From Amycolatopsis tolypomycina (GTDB lineage Bacteria; Actinomycetota; Actinomycetes; Mycobacteriales; Pseudonocardiaceae), in NCBI RefSeq assembly GCF_900105945.1, contig NZ_FNSO01000004.1, positions 5,766,001-5,830,000 of the forward strand: a stretch of 64,000 nucleotides of DNA, written 5' to 3'. Position 1 is the stretch's first letter. Each line of letters starts with the position of its first letter. The notes beneath the pieces were generated by a model, which saw only the letters and a program-made list of their open reading frames with translations, did no database searches and was not told the origin of the DNA. Positions 43,035 to 52,797 of the stretch are shown here, in pieces. The position numbers and the translations under genes are program-made.

Positions 43035-44759
43035 GTGCAGCAGACCGCCGACGTTACCGAGGAGCTGGCGCGCCGCGTGGTGACCGCCGCCGGCCGGGCG
43101 CTCGACATCGAACTGACGCCGGAACAGGCGCTGGTCCAGGTGTCGCCGCGCGAAGGCGTCGACTACCAGGCCAACCTCGCGATGCGCCTCGGCAAGCGGC
43201 TCGGCCGGCCGCCGCGCGACGTCGCCGAGGCGATCGCCGGGGCACTGGAGCTCGACGGGATCGCCGAGCAGCCGGAAGTCGCCGGGCCGGGCTTCCTCAA
43301 CTTCGTGCTGCGCACGGGATGGCTCGCGGCGCGCGCCGGCGCGCTGCTCGGCGATCCGCGTCTCGGCGTGCCGGCGACCACCGCGCCCCGGCGGATCGCG
43401 CTCGACTACAGCAGTCCCAACGTCGCCAAGGAAATGCACGTCGGGCACCTGCGCTCGTCCGTGATCGGCGACGCGCTTGCCCGCCTGCTGCGGTTCGCCG
43501 GCCACGACGTCCTGCCGCACAACCACCTCGGCGACTGGGGCACGCCGTTCGGCATGCTCATCGAACACCTCCTCGACGTCTCCGGCGGGCACCACGCGAT
43601 CGCCGACCTCGACGCCTTCTACCGCGAAGCACGCCGGAAGTTCGACAGCGACGAAGCGTTCGCGACGCGGGCGCGCACGCGCGTCGTCAAGCTGCAGAGC
43701 GGCGACGAAGACACCCTCGCCGTCTGGCAGGAGCTCGTCGACGAGTCGACCCGGCACTTCAACGAGGTCTACGCTCTGCTCGGGATTTCCTTGACGGACA
43801 AGGACATCTACGGCGAAAGCTTCTACAATCCGTACCTCGCCGCGGTCGTCGACGACCTCGAGGAAGCCGGCCTGACGGAAGTCAGCGACGGTGCCATCTG
43901 CGTGTTCCCCGAAGGCTTCCGCAACCGCGAGGGCGACCGGCTGCCGCTGATCGTCCGCAAGCGCGACGGCGGCTACGGGTACGCCGCCACGGACCTCGCG
44001 ACCGTCCGGTACTGGACGGCCGAACGCGGCGCGACCGACTTGCTCTACGTCGTCGGCACGCCGCAGGCGCAGCACTTCGCGATGCTGTTCGCCACCTGCC
44101 GCGCGGCGGGCTGGCTCACCGGGCACGCCGAGCACGTCGGCTTCGGCACGGTTCTCGGCGCGGACGGCAAGACCATGCGAACCCGGGCCGGCGAGACCGT
44201 CAAGCTGGCCGACCTGCTCACCGAAGCCGTGACGCAGGCAGCCGCAGTCGTCGCCGAACGCAGTGAGCTCGACGCGGCGGAACAGGCCGAAGTCGCGCGG
44301 GCCGTCGGCATCGGCGCGGTCAAGTACGCGGACCTGTCCGGTGACCGCGAGCGCGACTACGTCTTCGCGTGGGACCGCATGCTGGCCAAGGAGGGCAACA
44401 CCTCGGTGTACCTGCAGTACGCGCACGCGCGGACGCAGTCGATCCTCCGCAAGGCGGGCGGGCTGCCCGGCGGCACCGACGTACTGCTCGAAGCACCGGC
44501 GGAACGGGCGTTGGCGTTGAAGCTGCTCCAGTTCGGCGAAGCACTCACAGCGGCGACGAACGCCTACGCGCCGCACAAGCTCTGTACGTACCTGTACGAG
44601 ACTGCGGTCGCTTTCTCGCAGTTCTTCGAGAAATGTCCGGTACTGAAGGCGCCTTCGCCGGCGTTGCGTGCGTCGCGGCTGAGGTTGACCGCGCTGACGT
44701 CACAGACACTCGTCCTCGGACTCGAACTGCTCGGTATCGAAGCACCCGAACGGCTTTAG
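43035..44759 (+). CDS. argS: Arginyl-tRNA synthetase
   Basis: 574 residues. Class I signature HVGHLRSSVIGD (HIGH), N-terminal Arg_tRNA_synt_N region, and the KMSKS-equivalent GADGKTMRTRAGETVKLADLL, then the C-terminal DALR anticodon domain (LYETAVAFSQFFEKCPVL). GTG start at 43035. In many actinobacteria the main argS sits next to lysA and hom, not here; so this may be a second copy. The stop overlaps the convergent tetR stop by 4 bp. Confidence 0.93.
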   Translation: MQQTADVTEELARRVVTAAGRALDIELTPEQALVQVSPREGVDYQANLAMRLGKRLGRPPRDVAEAIAGALELDGIAEQPEVAGPGFLNFVLRTGWLAARAGALLGDPRLGVPATTAPRRIALDYSSPNVAKEMHVGHLRSSVIGDALARLLRFAGHDVLPHNHLGDWGTPFGMLIEHLLDVSGGHHAIADLDAFYREARRKFDSDEAFATRARTRVVKLQSGDEDTLAVWQELVDESTRHFNEVYALLGISLTDKDIYGESFYNPYLAAVVDDLEEAGLTEVSDGAICVFPEGFRNREGDRLPLIVRKRDGGYGYAATDLATVRYWTAERGATDLLYVVGTPQAQHFAMLFATCRAAGWLTGHAEHVGFGTVLGADGKTMRTRAGETVKLADLLTEAVTQAAAVVAERSELDAAEQAEVARAVGIGAVKYADLSGDRERDYVFAWDRMLAKEGNTSVYLQYAHARTQSILRKAGGLPGGTDVLLEAPAERALALKLLQFGEALTAATNAYAPHKLCTYLYETAVAFSQFFEKCPVLKAPSPALRASRLRLTALTSQTLVLGLELLGIEAPERL

Positions 44760-45328
44760 GGGGCCAGCAGCGTCACCAGTTCGTCCGCGAGGCCGCGGTC
44801 GACCGGTTCGCGCGTCGCGAGGAGCCGGTACCAGAGCGTCCCGAACACGACGTCGATCACCGTGCCGGGCGCCACGCCGGCCGGGAGTTCGCCGCGCTCG
44901 CGGGCGCGGTCGACGAGCGTGGCGAGCGCGTCGCGGCGGCGGAACAGGAAGTCTTCGCGGAACCGTTTGCCGAAGTCCGGGTCGATCTGGGCCTGGGCCA
45001 TCAGCGCCCGGAGCGTGTCCGCGACCGGGGATTTGCCGCCCAGCTCGAACGTGCTCTTGAGGAAGCCCGCCAGGTCGGCGCGGAACGAGCCGGCGTCGGG
45101 GACGGGGATCTGCAGGTCGGCCTTGGTCGCGAGCGCGTCGAGCAGAACGTCGGCCTTCGACGGCCACCAGCGGTAGATCGTCTGCTTGCCGACGCCCGAA
45201 CGCGCGGCGATGCCTTCGATGGTCAGCGCGCCGTAGCCGGCGTCGGCGACCAGTTCGAGCGTCGCGGCGAGGATGGCCTGCCGGCTCTGCTCGCTGCGCT
45301 TGCGGCCGGGGCGGGACTGGTCGGTCAT
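44756..45328 (-). CDS. TetR/AcrR-family transcriptional regulator
   Basis: 190 residues. The N-terminal helix-turn-helix (SRQAILAATLELVADAGYGALTIEGIAARSGVGKQTIYRWWPSKADVLLDAL, about residues 15-66) carries the TetR signature IYRWWPSKADV. The C-terminal part is of the TetR_C_16-like group. ATG at 45328. Divergent from the SDR gene with a shared inverted repeat, so it probably represses the SDR and itself. Confidence 0.92.
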   Translation of the reverse strand: MTDQSRPGRKRSEQSRQAILAATLELVADAGYGALTIEGIAARSGVGKQTIYRWWPSKADVLLDALATKADLQIPVPDAGSFRADLAGFLKSTFELGGKSPVADTLRALMAQAQIDPDFGKRFREDFLFRRRDALATLVDRARERGELPAGVAPGTVIDVVFGTLWYRLLATREPVDRGLADELVTLLAP

Positions 45329-45348
45329 GGGATCCGATGGTAGCGTCG

Positions 45349-45378
45349 ATTTCGAAACGAGACGTACCGGTTCGAAAT
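45349..45378. promoter_or_regulatory. Inverted-repeat operator between tetR and the SDR gene
   Basis: Perfect 8-bp arms ATTTCGAA and TTCGAAAT around 14 bp, with inner near-matching CGAAAC/GGTTCG. It lies 20 bp upstream of tetR and 11 bp upstream of the SDR start, the usual place for a TetR operator. Confidence 0.6.
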
Positions 45379-45388
45379 GAGGAACAAG

Positions 45389-46102
45389 ATGAGCATCGCT
45401 CTCGTGGCCGGCGGCACTTCGGGCATCGGCCTGGCGACCGCGCGACGGCTGCAGCAGCGGGGATACGACGTCCACGTCACCGGCCGCGGCAAGGAGCGCC
45501 TGGACGACATCGCGCTGAGCGACCCGGAGCTGACCGGGCACCAGGCCGACGGCGGCGACGCCACGGCCATGGCCGCGCTGGCGGAGTCGCTCGGGACGGT
45601 CGACGTCCTGGTGGTGAGCCTGTCCGGCACCGAAGGAATGGGGCCGATCGAGTCGCTGGACCTCGCGATGCTGCGGCGGGCGTTCGACGCGAAGTTCTGG
45701 GCGCACCTGACGACGATCCAGGCGGTGCTGCCGCACCTGGCAGCGGACGGCTCGATCACGCTGCTCAGCGCGATCACGGCCCGCGCGGCCATGGCCGGCA
45801 CGGCGGGGATCGGCGCACTGAACGCGGCGATCGAGGCGCTGGTCAAGCCGCTGGCGGTCGAGCTGGCGCCGAGGCGGGTCAACGCGGTGTCGCCGGGCGT
45901 GGTCGACACGGCGTGGTGGAACGGCTTCCCGGCGGAAATGCGGGAGGGGTTCTTCGCGCAGACGGCGGCTTCGATCCCGGCTCGCCGAGTCGCGACCGCG
46001 GACGACGTGGCGGAGGTGGTGACGCTGGCGGCGACGAACCGGAACCTGACCGGCACGGTCTTCGAGGCCGATGGCGGGGCGCGGCTGGTCTCGTTGGGCT
46101 GA
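45389..46102 (+). CDS. Short-chain dehydrogenase/reductase-like protein lacking the catalytic Tyr-Lys
   Basis: 237 residues. The Rossmann glycine motif AGGTSGIG is present near residue 10, and the C-terminal NAVSPGVVDTAWWNGFP is SDR-like. In the active-site stretch LLSAITARAAMAGTAGIGALNAAIEAL, the positions of the usual Tyr and Lys are Gly and Leu/Asn. Thus it either has an altered activity or is a binding/regulatory SDR. ATG at 45389 with GAGGAA; an ATG four codons earlier lacks this site. Confidence 0.88.
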   Translation: MSIALVAGGTSGIGLATARRLQQRGYDVHVTGRGKERLDDIALSDPELTGHQADGGDATAMAALAESLGTVDVLVVSLSGTEGMGPIESLDLAMLRRAFDAKFWAHLTTIQAVLPHLAADGSITLLSAITARAAMAGTAGIGALNAAIEALVKPLAVELAPRRVNAVSPGVVDTAWWNGFPAEMREGFFAQTAASIPARRVATADDVAEVVTLAATNRNLTGTVFEADGGARLVSLG

Positions 46103-46105
46103 GCA

Positions 46106-46137
46106 TGGCTGGCGCTCTCTGCCGAGAGCGCCAGCCA
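46106..46137 (+). terminator. Terminator stem-loop after the SDR gene
   Basis: Perfect 14-bp stem (TGGCTGGCGCTCTC / GAGAGCGCCAGCCA) with a TGCC loop, 3 bases after the stop codon. Confidence 0.85.
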
Positions 46138-46164
46138 ACGGCGGTATCACCCGTGATCCGCGGC

Positions 46165-46332
46165 GATCTCGCGTGGTTGAGGGCGGATCTCGCGTGACTG
46201 AAGGCGCGACTCGCGTGATCAGAGGCGGGCCTCGCGTGACTGGAGGCGCAACTCGCGTGATTGCAGGCGGATCTCGCGTGATTGAGGGGGCGACACGTGT
46301 GATTGGGGGGTCGACACGGCGACCCGGGGGTC
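46165..46332. repeat. Tandem array of eight degenerate 21-bp repeats (array A)
   Basis: Eight consecutive 21-bp units share the core CTCGCGTGA(C/T)T followed by a purine-rich spacer ending GGCG; the last two units have diverged. The array fills the space between the SDR terminator and the proB stop, and the final unit overlaps that stop. The same unit occurs in a second array at 54803. Not CRISPR: the unit itself varies and there are no separate spacers. Confidence 0.85.
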
Positions 46333-47440
46333 AGGGGCGGAGGGGGACCAGGTCGTCGGCGTGGACTACCTCGCGGCGTTGCTCCTCCGGGAGCTCCGGG
46401 GTTGAACGGCCGATCAGCTCCGGGAGTTCCGTTGCGTCGAAGGCGACCACTCCGCGGGCCACCGGGCGGTCCTTCGCGTCGACCAGGTCGACCACGTCGC
46501 CCGCCTGGAACTCGCCGTCCACGCCGGTGATTCCCGCCGCCAGGAGGGACCTGCGGCGGCGGACCACCGCTGTCACCGCGCCGTCGTCGAGGCGGAGCTT
46601 GCCTGTCGTGTCCGCTGCGTAGCCCAGCCAGAAGCGGCGGGCCGACAGGCGGGTGTCCGCCGGGGCGAACGCCGTGCCCGGGGACGCCGACGTCAATGCC
46701 GCCGAGGCTTCCGACGCCGCTGCCAGCAGCACCGGGATGCCCGCGCCCGCCGCCGTGCGGGCGGCCGCGAGCTTCGACACCATGCCGCCCGTTCCCAGGC
46801 CGGAGCTGGACATGCCGACCGATATACCATCCACGTCGGACTCGGACAGCACCTCAGTCAGCTTGCGGGTCGCGCCGCCGCGCGGGTCGCCGTCGTACAG
46901 GCCGTCCACATCGGACAGCAGGACCAGCGCGTCCGCGCCGATCAGGTGGGCCACCAACGCTGCCAGGCGGTCGTTGTCGCCGAAGCGGATTTCCTCGGTC
47001 GCCACCGTGTCGTTCTCGTTGACGACCGGGACCGCACCCAGCGCCAGCAGCCGCGAGAACGTCCGCTGCGCGTTGCGATAGTGCGACCGGCGGACGACGT
47101 CGTCCGACGTGAGCAGCACCTGTCCGACCGTCAGCGAGTACCGCCCGAACGACTCGGCGTACGCGTGCGCCAGCGCCAGCTGCCCGACGCTCGCCGCCGC
47201 CTGCTGGGTCGCGAGGTCGCGCGGGCGCTTGCCCAGCGAGAGCGGGGCCAGGCCGGCGCCGATCGCGCCCGAGGACACCAGGACGATCTGGGTCTCCCGG
47301 GCGACGCGCTCGGCGATCGCGTCGACCAGCGCGTCGAGCCGGGCCACGTCGAGCCCGCTGCCCGCCGTCGTCAGCGCCGACGAGCCGACCTTGACCACCA
47401 GCCGCCGCGCGGCAGCGATGGCTTCGCGCGTGCCGCTCAC
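46331..47440 (-). CDS. proB: Glutamate 5-kinase
   Basis: 369 residues: amino-acid kinase domain ([44 protein letters not shown]) and a C-terminal PUA domain (GVTGV-like [21 protein letters not shown]). It catalyses the first step of proline synthesis. GTG at 47440 overlaps the obgE stop by GTGA, as in many actinobacteria. Confidence 0.96.
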   Translation of the reverse strand: MSGTREAIAAARRLVVKVGSSALTTAGSGLDVARLDALVDAIAERVARETQIVLVSSGAIGAGLAPLSLGKRPRDLATQQAAASVGQLALAHAYAESFGRYSLTVGQVLLTSDDVVRRSHYRNAQRTFSRLLALGAVPVVNENDTVATEEIRFGDNDRLAALVAHLIGADALVLLSDVDGLYDGDPRGGATRKLTEVLSESDVDGISVGMSSSGLGTGGMVSKLAAARTAAGAGIPVLLAAASEASAALTSASPGTAFAPADTRLSARRFWLGYAADTTGKLRLDDGAVTAVVRRRRSLLAAGITGVDGEFQAGDVVDLVDAKDRPVARGVVAFDATELPELIGRSTPELPEEQRREVVHADDLVPLRP

Positions 47441-48894
47441 TCCTCGACGTCCAGGTCGTCCTCGAACTCGCCCGTGCCTTCGCGCCGGATCCGGCGGGCT
47501 TCCTTGCGCTCGGTGGCGCCGATCCGGTCGGTGCGCTCCAGCCGGACGTCGGTGCCACGCCCGGACAGGTGGACCGCCACCGACGGTGTCGACGGCTCCC
47601 ACTCGAACTGGACGTCGCCGATCGTGACCGGGCTGCCGGGCTTCGCGCCGAGTTTCGCCAGCTCGTCCTCGACGCCGAGGCGGTTGAGCCGGTCGGCGAG
47701 GTAGCCGACGGCCTCGTCGTTGCCGAAGTCGGTCTGGCGGATCCACCGCTCCGGGCGCGCGCCGCGGATGATGAACGCACCCTCTTCCTCCGGGTCGACC
47801 TCGACGGTGAAGCCGGAGTCGTCGACGGCGAGCGGCCGCAGGACGATCTTCTCCGGCTCCAGCACCGGCTGCGCCTCGCGGTACTTCTCGACGATCGCGG
47901 CCAGCGCGAACGTCAGCTCCCGCAGGCCCTTGCGCGACGCCGTCGAGACCTCGAAGACCTGCAGGCCGCGAGCCTCGAAGTCGGGACGGACGAACTCGGC
48001 GAGCTCGGCCGCCTCCGGGACGTCGATCTTGTTGAGGACGACGACGCGCGGCCGTTCTTCGAGCTTCCCGCCGAGGCTCGGCGTGTACTTCGCGAGCTCC
48101 TCCTCCAGAGCGTCCACATCGGACACCGGGTCGCGGCCGGGCTCCAGCGTCGCGCAGTCGACGACGTGGACCAGCACCGCGCAGCGCTCGATGTGGCGGA
48201 GGAAGTCGAGGCCCAGGCCCTTGCCCTCGGACGCGCCGGGGATGAGGCCGGGCACGTCGGCCATCGTGAACACCGTGTCGCCGCCGGTGATGACGCCGAG
48301 GTTCGGCACCAGCGTGGTGAACGGGTAGTCGGCGATCTTCGGCTTGGCCGCGGACAGCACCGAGATCAGCGACGACTTGCCTGCGGACGGGAAGCCCAGC
48401 AGGCCGACGTCGGCGACCGAGCGCAGCTCCAGCGTCAGGCTCCGGGCCTCACCCGGCTCGCCCAGCAGCGCGAACCCGGGGGCCTTGCGGGCCTTCGACG
48501 CCAGCGCCGCGTTGCCCAGGCCGCCGCGGCCGCCCTGGGCGGCGACGAACGTGGTGCCCGGGCCGATCAGGTCGGCGACCATCTCGCCGTCTTCGGTGAA
48601 CACGACGGTGCCGGACGGCACCTTCATGACCAGGGTCTCCCCCGCCGCGCCCGCGCGGTTGCTGCCCTGGCCCATCTTGCCGTTGCCGGCCTTGGCGTGC
48701 GGGCGGAAGTGGAAGTCGAGCAGGGTGTGGACGTTCGGGTCGACGACCAGCAGGACGTCGCCGCCGTTGCCGCCGTTGCCGCCGTCGGGGCCGCCGAGGG
48801 GCTTGAACTTCTCGCGGTGCACCGAGGCACAGCCGTTGCCCCCGTCACCGGCGGTCAGGTGGATGACCGCGCGGTCCACGAACCGGGACGCCAT
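47437..48894 (-). CDS. obgE: GTPase Obg/CgtA
   Basis: 485 residues. Glycine-rich Obg fold at the N-terminus ([31 protein letters not shown]), G domain with GFPSAGKSS and NKIDVP, and the C-terminal OCT domain followed by an acidic tail. Acts in ribosome assembly and stress. ATG at 48894; rpmA and rplU precede it on the same strand. Confidence 0.98.
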   Translation of the reverse strand: MASRFVDRAVIHLTAGDGGNGCASVHREKFKPLGGPDGGNGGNGGDVLLVVDPNVHTLLDFHFRPHAKAGNGKMGQGSNRAGAAGETLVMKVPSGTVVFTEDGEMVADLIGPGTTFVAAQGGRGGLGNAALASKARKAPGFALLGEPGEARSLTLELRSVADVGLLGFPSAGKSSLISVLSAAKPKIADYPFTTLVPNLGVITGGDTVFTMADVPGLIPGASEGKGLGLDFLRHIERCAVLVHVVDCATLEPGRDPVSDVDALEEELAKYTPSLGGKLEERPRVVVLNKIDVPEAAELAEFVRPDFEARGLQVFEVSTASRKGLRELTFALAAIVEKYREAQPVLEPEKIVLRPLAVDDSGFTVEVDPEEEGAFIIRGARPERWIRQTDFGNDEAVGYLADRLNRLGVEDELAKLGAKPGSPVTIGDVQFEWEPSTPSVAVHLSGRGTDVRLERTDRIGATERKEARRIRREGTGEFEDDLDVEE

Positions 48895-48938
48895 GACTTG
48901 CCTCTTTCACTCGCGAGCAGGGGTTACACAAAACAAAC

Positions 48939-48973
48939 GAGGGGTGGCACCGGATATTCCGGCCCCACCCCTC
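48939..48973 (-). terminator. Hairpin between rpmA and obgE
   Basis: GAGGGGTGG pairs with CCACCCCTC, with inner CCGG/CCGG. It may partly terminate the rplU-rpmA message before obgE. Confidence 0.65.
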
Positions 48974-48999
48974 GTCAGAGGTCTAGACAGAAGCCGAAA

Positions 49000-49257
49000 T
49001 CAGGCTTCCGACGGCACGATGTTGACCGTCTTGCGGCCACGCTTCTCGCCGAACTGGACCGCGCCGGCGGCCAGGGCGAACAGCGTGTCGTCGCCGCCAC
49101 GGCCGACGTTCACGCCGGGGTGGAACTTGGTGCCGCGCTGGCGGATCAGGATCTCGCCGGCGTTGACTTCCTGGCCGCCGAAGCGCTTGACGCCGAGGCG
49201 CTGCGCGTTCGAGTCACGACCGTTGCGGGAGCTGGACGCACCCTTCTTGTGAGCCAT
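49000..49257 (-). CDS. rpmA: 50S ribosomal protein L27
   Basis: 85 residues, standard length, starting [41 protein letters not shown]. No N-terminal extension that needs cleavage. Follows rplU by 42 bp. Confidence 0.98.
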   Translation of the reverse strand: MAHKKGASSSRNGRDSNAQRLGVKRFGGQEVNAGEILIRQRGTKFHPGVNVGRGGDDTLFALAAGAVQFGEKRGRKTVNIVPSEA

Positions 49258-49299
49258 AGCTCAGTCCTCTTTCAGTCTTACGAAGATCCGGAGAAACCC

Positions 49300-49614
49300 T
49301 TACAGGGAGATGGCGGTGACCTCGACGCGGGTCAGCTTCTGCCGGTGACCCTGGCGCTTGTGGTAGCCCGTCTTGTTCTTGAACTTGTGGATCCGGATCT
49401 TCGGACCCTTGGTCTGCTCGACGACCTTGCCGGTGACCGAGACCTTCGCCAACGCGTCGGCGTCCGTGGTGACCTCGCCACCGTCGACGTACAGAACGGC
49501 GGGGAGGATGTGCTCGGTGCCCGGCTTGCCCTCGAGCTTCTCGACCTCGACCACGTCGCCGACGGCCACCTTGTACTGCTTGCCGCCGGTCTTGACGATC
49601 GCGTACGCCGACAC
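49300..49614 (-). CDS. rplU: 50S ribosomal protein L21
   Basis: 104 residues with the L21 signature ([45 protein letters not shown]). GTG at 49614 chosen because AGGAG lies 6 bases upstream; the in-frame ATG at 49629 contains that same site within its first codons. Confidence 0.97.
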   Translation of the reverse strand: MSAYAIVKTGGKQYKVAVGDVVEVEKLEGKPGTEHILPAVLYVDGGEVTTDADALAKVSVTGKVVEQTKGPKIRIHKFKNKTGYHKRQGHRQKLTRVEVTAISL

Positions 49615-49738
49615 GGAAGTCTCCTGCATTACTCGACAATGGGTGGGGGCTCCGCGCGATCGGCCCACCTTGTGGAACGGCGGTCCTGGACTCGCGCAGG
49701 CGACCTGCTCTGGTGGCAGGCCGTACTACAGGTTACGT

Positions 49739-49771
49739 GGGGTGCCCCGGTGCGTTACCACCGGGGTCCCC
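49739..49771 (-). terminator. Terminator hairpin after rne
   Basis: GGGGTGCCCCGGTG pairs with CACCGGGGTCCCC with a 6-base loop, 9 bases beyond the rne stop, separating rne from rplU. Confidence 0.75.
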
Positions 49772-49779
49772 CTAGTTGT

Positions 49780-52700
49780 TCACTTGCTCTGGTCGGAGGC
49801 GTGCACCGGCGGGCCCGCCGGCCGCGACGCCGCCCGGCGCGGACGGCGCCGGGCGGAGCGCACGGCGGGTTCGGGCACGCTGACCTCGGGCTCGGCGACC
49901 GGCTCGGCGGCCTCCGAAGACGCGGCCGCCGGAGACACGGCCTCCGGAGACAAGGCCGCCGTGACCGGCTCCTCCGCCGGTTCCGGGGCTGCGGATCGCT
50001 CGACCTCGAGCTCCTCGTCCTGCGGGACCGGCACCTCGTCGGCCTCGGTGGTCACCGGGGCGCCGGCGACCTCCACGGCGGGCTCGGCGGGCGGCTCGGC
50101 CGTGACCGGCGTCTCGTCGGCCTCCGTGGTCGCCGGGACGTCCGCGACCTCGCGGGCGGGCCCGTTGCCGTTCAGCGCGCCGTGGTCGTGCTCCTTGGCG
50201 GCCTTCGAGGCGTTCGCCATCGCCGCCACGGCGGAGGCGATCGACTCGCGCTTCTCGGGCGGCGGGACCGCGTGGACCTCGCTCTTGGCGGCTTCGGCCT
50301 GCTCCTTGGCGGCCTCCTCGCCCTTGCCGCGGCCCCGCGACCGGCGGGAGCTCTTCTCCGCGCCGCCGCTGGTGCCACCGCCGCCGTTGCCACCGCCGTT
50401 GCCGCCGTGGTTCTGCCCGGCGCCGCTGGTGCGCTGCGGCTCGGTCGAGACGACGACGCCGCGGCCCTTGCAGTGCTCGCACGGCGTCGAGAACGCCTCC
50501 AGCAGGCCGGTGCCGATCTTCTTGCGGGTCATCTGCACGAGGCCGAGCGAGGTGACCTCGGCGACCTGGTGGCGCGTGCGGTCGCGGCCGAGGCACTCGG
50601 TGAGGCGGCGCAGCACCAGCTCGCGGTTGGACTCGAGCACCATGTCGATGAAGTCGATGACGATGATGCCGCCGATGTCCCGCAGCCGGAGCTGGCGGAC
50701 GATCTCCTCCGCCGACTCCAGGTTGTTGCGGGTCACCGTCTCCTCGAGGTTGCCACCCGAACCAGTGAACTTGCCGGTGTTGACGTCGATGACCGTCATC
50801 GCCTCGGTGCGGTCGATGACCAGGTAACCGCCGCTGGGCAGCCAGACCTTCCGGTCGAGCGCCTTGGTGATCTGCTCGTCGATCCGGTGGTCGGCGAACG
50901 CGCTGCCGGTGCCGGTGTAGCGCTTGAGGCGCTCGGTGAGCTCCGGCGCGACGTGGCTGACGTAGCCGTTGATCGTCTCCCAGGACCGGTTGCCCTGGAT
51001 CTCCAGCTTGGTGAAGTCCTCGGTGAAGAGGTCACGCACGACCTTGACCAGCAGGTCGGGCTCTTCGTAGAGCATGGTCGGCGCGCCGCCCTTCTTGCCG
51101 GAACCGGCGGCGGCCTTCTCCTTGATGACGTCCCACTGCGCCTTCAGGCGGTCGACGTCGCGGCCCAGCTCCTCCTCGCCGATGCCCTCGGAGGCGGTGC
51201 GGATGATCACACCCGCGTCCTCGGGGACGATCCGCTTGAGGATGTCCTTGAGCCGGCGGCGCTCGTTTTCCGGCAGCTTGCGGGAGATGCCGGTGGCGCC
51301 GCCCGCGGGGACGTACACCAGGAAGCGGCCGGGCAGCGAGATCTGCGTGGTGAGCCGGGCGCCCTTGTGCCCGACCGGGTCCTTGGTGACCTGGACCAGC
51401 ACGGAGTCGCCGGTGGACAGCGCCTGCTCGATCTTGCGGGCCTTGCCCTCCAGGCCGGCGGCGTCCCAGTCGACCTCGCCGGCGTACAGCACGGCGTTGC
51501 GGCCGCGGCCGATGTCGATAAACGCGGCCTCCATGCTCGGCAGCACGTTCTGGACGCGGCCGAGGTAGACGTTGCCGACGATCGAGCCGGAGCCCGACTG
51601 CGTGACGAAGTGCTCGACGAGGACGCCGTCCTCGAGCACCGCGATCTGGGTGGAGTCGCCGTGTTCGGCGACGACCATCGTGCGCTCGACCGACTCGCGC
51701 CGGGCCAGGAACTCGGCCTCGGACAGGATCGGGGCGCGGCGGCGGCCCGCCTCGCGGCCGTCGCGGCGGCGCTGGCGCTTGGCCTCCAGCCGGGTCGACC
51801 CGCGGACGCTGCGCACCTCGTCGCGCGCCGGGCGCTCGGGCTGCTCGGCCTTCGCCTGGCGGACGTGCGTGACGGTGTTGGGCGGGTCGTCGGTGCTCTC
51901 GGCCTCGTCGCCGTCCGAGCCCTTGCGGCGACGACGGCGGCGGCGACGACGGCTGCCGCCTTCGCCCTCTTCGGCGTCGGCGTCGCTCTCGGGCTCCGAA
52001 GACGACTCAGCCGAGTCGGCGGCGTCCTCGGCCTCTTCGGTGTCCGCTTCGGGCTTTTCGCCGGCCTTGTCGTCACCGTTGCGGCCACGGCGGCGCGGCT
52101 GCTGCTCCTCGGCCTGGTCGTCCTCGGTTTCGGCGGTCTCGTCGCCGCCCTCGGCGCCCTTGCCCCGGCCACGGCCGCGACGGCCACGGCGGCGCCGACG
52201 GCGGCTGCCACCGTCCTCGCCGTCTTCGTCGGCGCCGGTGTCCGGTGTGGTGTCTTCGGCCTCTTCCTCGGCGACCTCGGGCTCGGGGCGCGACGGCGGC
52301 TCCGCGAACGGGTCGGCGGGCTTGCGGACCGGCTTGGCCGCCCGCTCGGCGGGCTCCGGCGGCAGGAAGACCGGCGACGGCGCGGCGAACACCGGCAGGT
52401 GCGCGCGGGTCTTCTGGCGCGGCCGCGGCTTCTCGTCCTCGACGACCGGGGCCTCGGCGACCGGGGCCGCGGCGACCGGCACCTCGGGCACCGGCGGCCG
52501 GGTCTCCACCGGCGCCTGGGCCGCCGGGGTCTCCGGCTCGGTCGTCGTGTCTTCGGTCTCACCGGGCGCGAAGGCCTCGGCCACCTTCAGCGCCACGTCC
52601 CTGGTGACGCTCGACTGCGCGCTGCGCACGCTTTCGCCCAGCTCGGCGAGCTTCGCGAGGACGTCCCGGCTGTGCGACTCGAGCAGCTTGGCCAGCGCGT

Positions 52701-52797
52701 GCACCCGGATCCGGGCGGGCAGGTCGGCCAGCGGGCCGCTCGTGGGTGTGGCGGGATTCCCGCCGGTGTGCTCGGCGGGTGTTTCCGCGTTCGACAT
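49780..52797 (-). CDS. rne: Ribonuclease E/G family endoribonuclease
   Basis: 1,005 residues. N-terminal IF2_N-like segment (ADLPARIRVHALAKLLESHSRDVLAKLAELG), a long acidic and Arg-rich disordered region (about 90-340), then the catalytic core: S1-like SGSIVGNVYLGRVQNVLPSMEAAFIDIGRGRNAVLYAGEVDW, active-site stretches AMTVIDVNTGKFTG and IIVIDFIDM, zinc link CEHCKGRG, and another disordered tail. The order matches actinobacterial RNase E, with disordered arms on both sides of the core. ATG at 52797 with GGAGGAG. Initiates mRNA decay and rRNA processing. Confidence 0.96.
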   Translation of the reverse strand: MSNAETPAEHTGGNPATPTSGPLADLPARIRVHALAKLLESHSRDVLAKLAELGESVRSAQSSVTRDVALKVAEAFAPGETEDTTTEPETPAAQAPVETRPPVPEVPVAAAPVAEAPVVEDEKPRPRQKTRAHLPVFAAPSPVFLPPEPAERAAKPVRKPADPFAEPPSRPEPEVAEEEAEDTTPDTGADEDGEDGGSRRRRRRGRRGRGRGKGAEGGDETAETEDDQAEEQQPRRRGRNGDDKAGEKPEADTEEAEDAADSAESSSEPESDADAEEGEGGSRRRRRRRRRKGSDGDEAESTDDPPNTVTHVRQAKAEQPERPARDEVRSVRGSTRLEAKRQRRRDGREAGRRRAPILSEAEFLARRESVERTMVVAEHGDSTQIAVLEDGVLVEHFVTQSGSGSIVGNVYLGRVQNVLPSMEAAFIDIGRGRNAVLYAGEVDWDAAGLEGKARKIEQALSTGDSVLVQVTKDPVGHKGARLTTQISLPGRFLVYVPAGGATGISRKLPENERRRLKDILKRIVPEDAGVIIRTASEGIGEEELGRDVDRLKAQWDVIKEKAAAGSGKKGGAPTMLYEEPDLLVKVVRDLFTEDFTKLEIQGNRSWETINGYVSHVAPELTERLKRYTGTGSAFADHRIDEQITKALDRKVWLPSGGYLVIDRTEAMTVIDVNTGKFTGSGGNLEETVTRNNLESAEEIVRQLRLRDIGGIIVIDFIDMVLESNRELVLRRLTECLGRDRTRHQVAEVTSLGLVQMTRKKIGTGLLEAFSTPCEHCKGRGVVVSTEPQRTSGAGQNHGGNGGGNGGGGTSGGAEKSSRRSRGRGKGEEAAKEQAEAAKSEVHAVPPPEKRESIASAVAAMANASKAAKEHDHGALNGNGPAREVADVPATTEADETPVTAEPPAEPAVEVAGAPVTTEADEVPVPQDEELEVERSAAPEPAEEPVTAALSPEAVSPAAASSEAAEPVAEPEVSVPEPAVRSARRRPRRAASRPAGPPVHASDQSK

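Noticed and set aside
46165..46332. CRISPR-like periodic array
   Set aside because: Units of 21 bp are contiguous, without unique spacers, and no cas genes are near.
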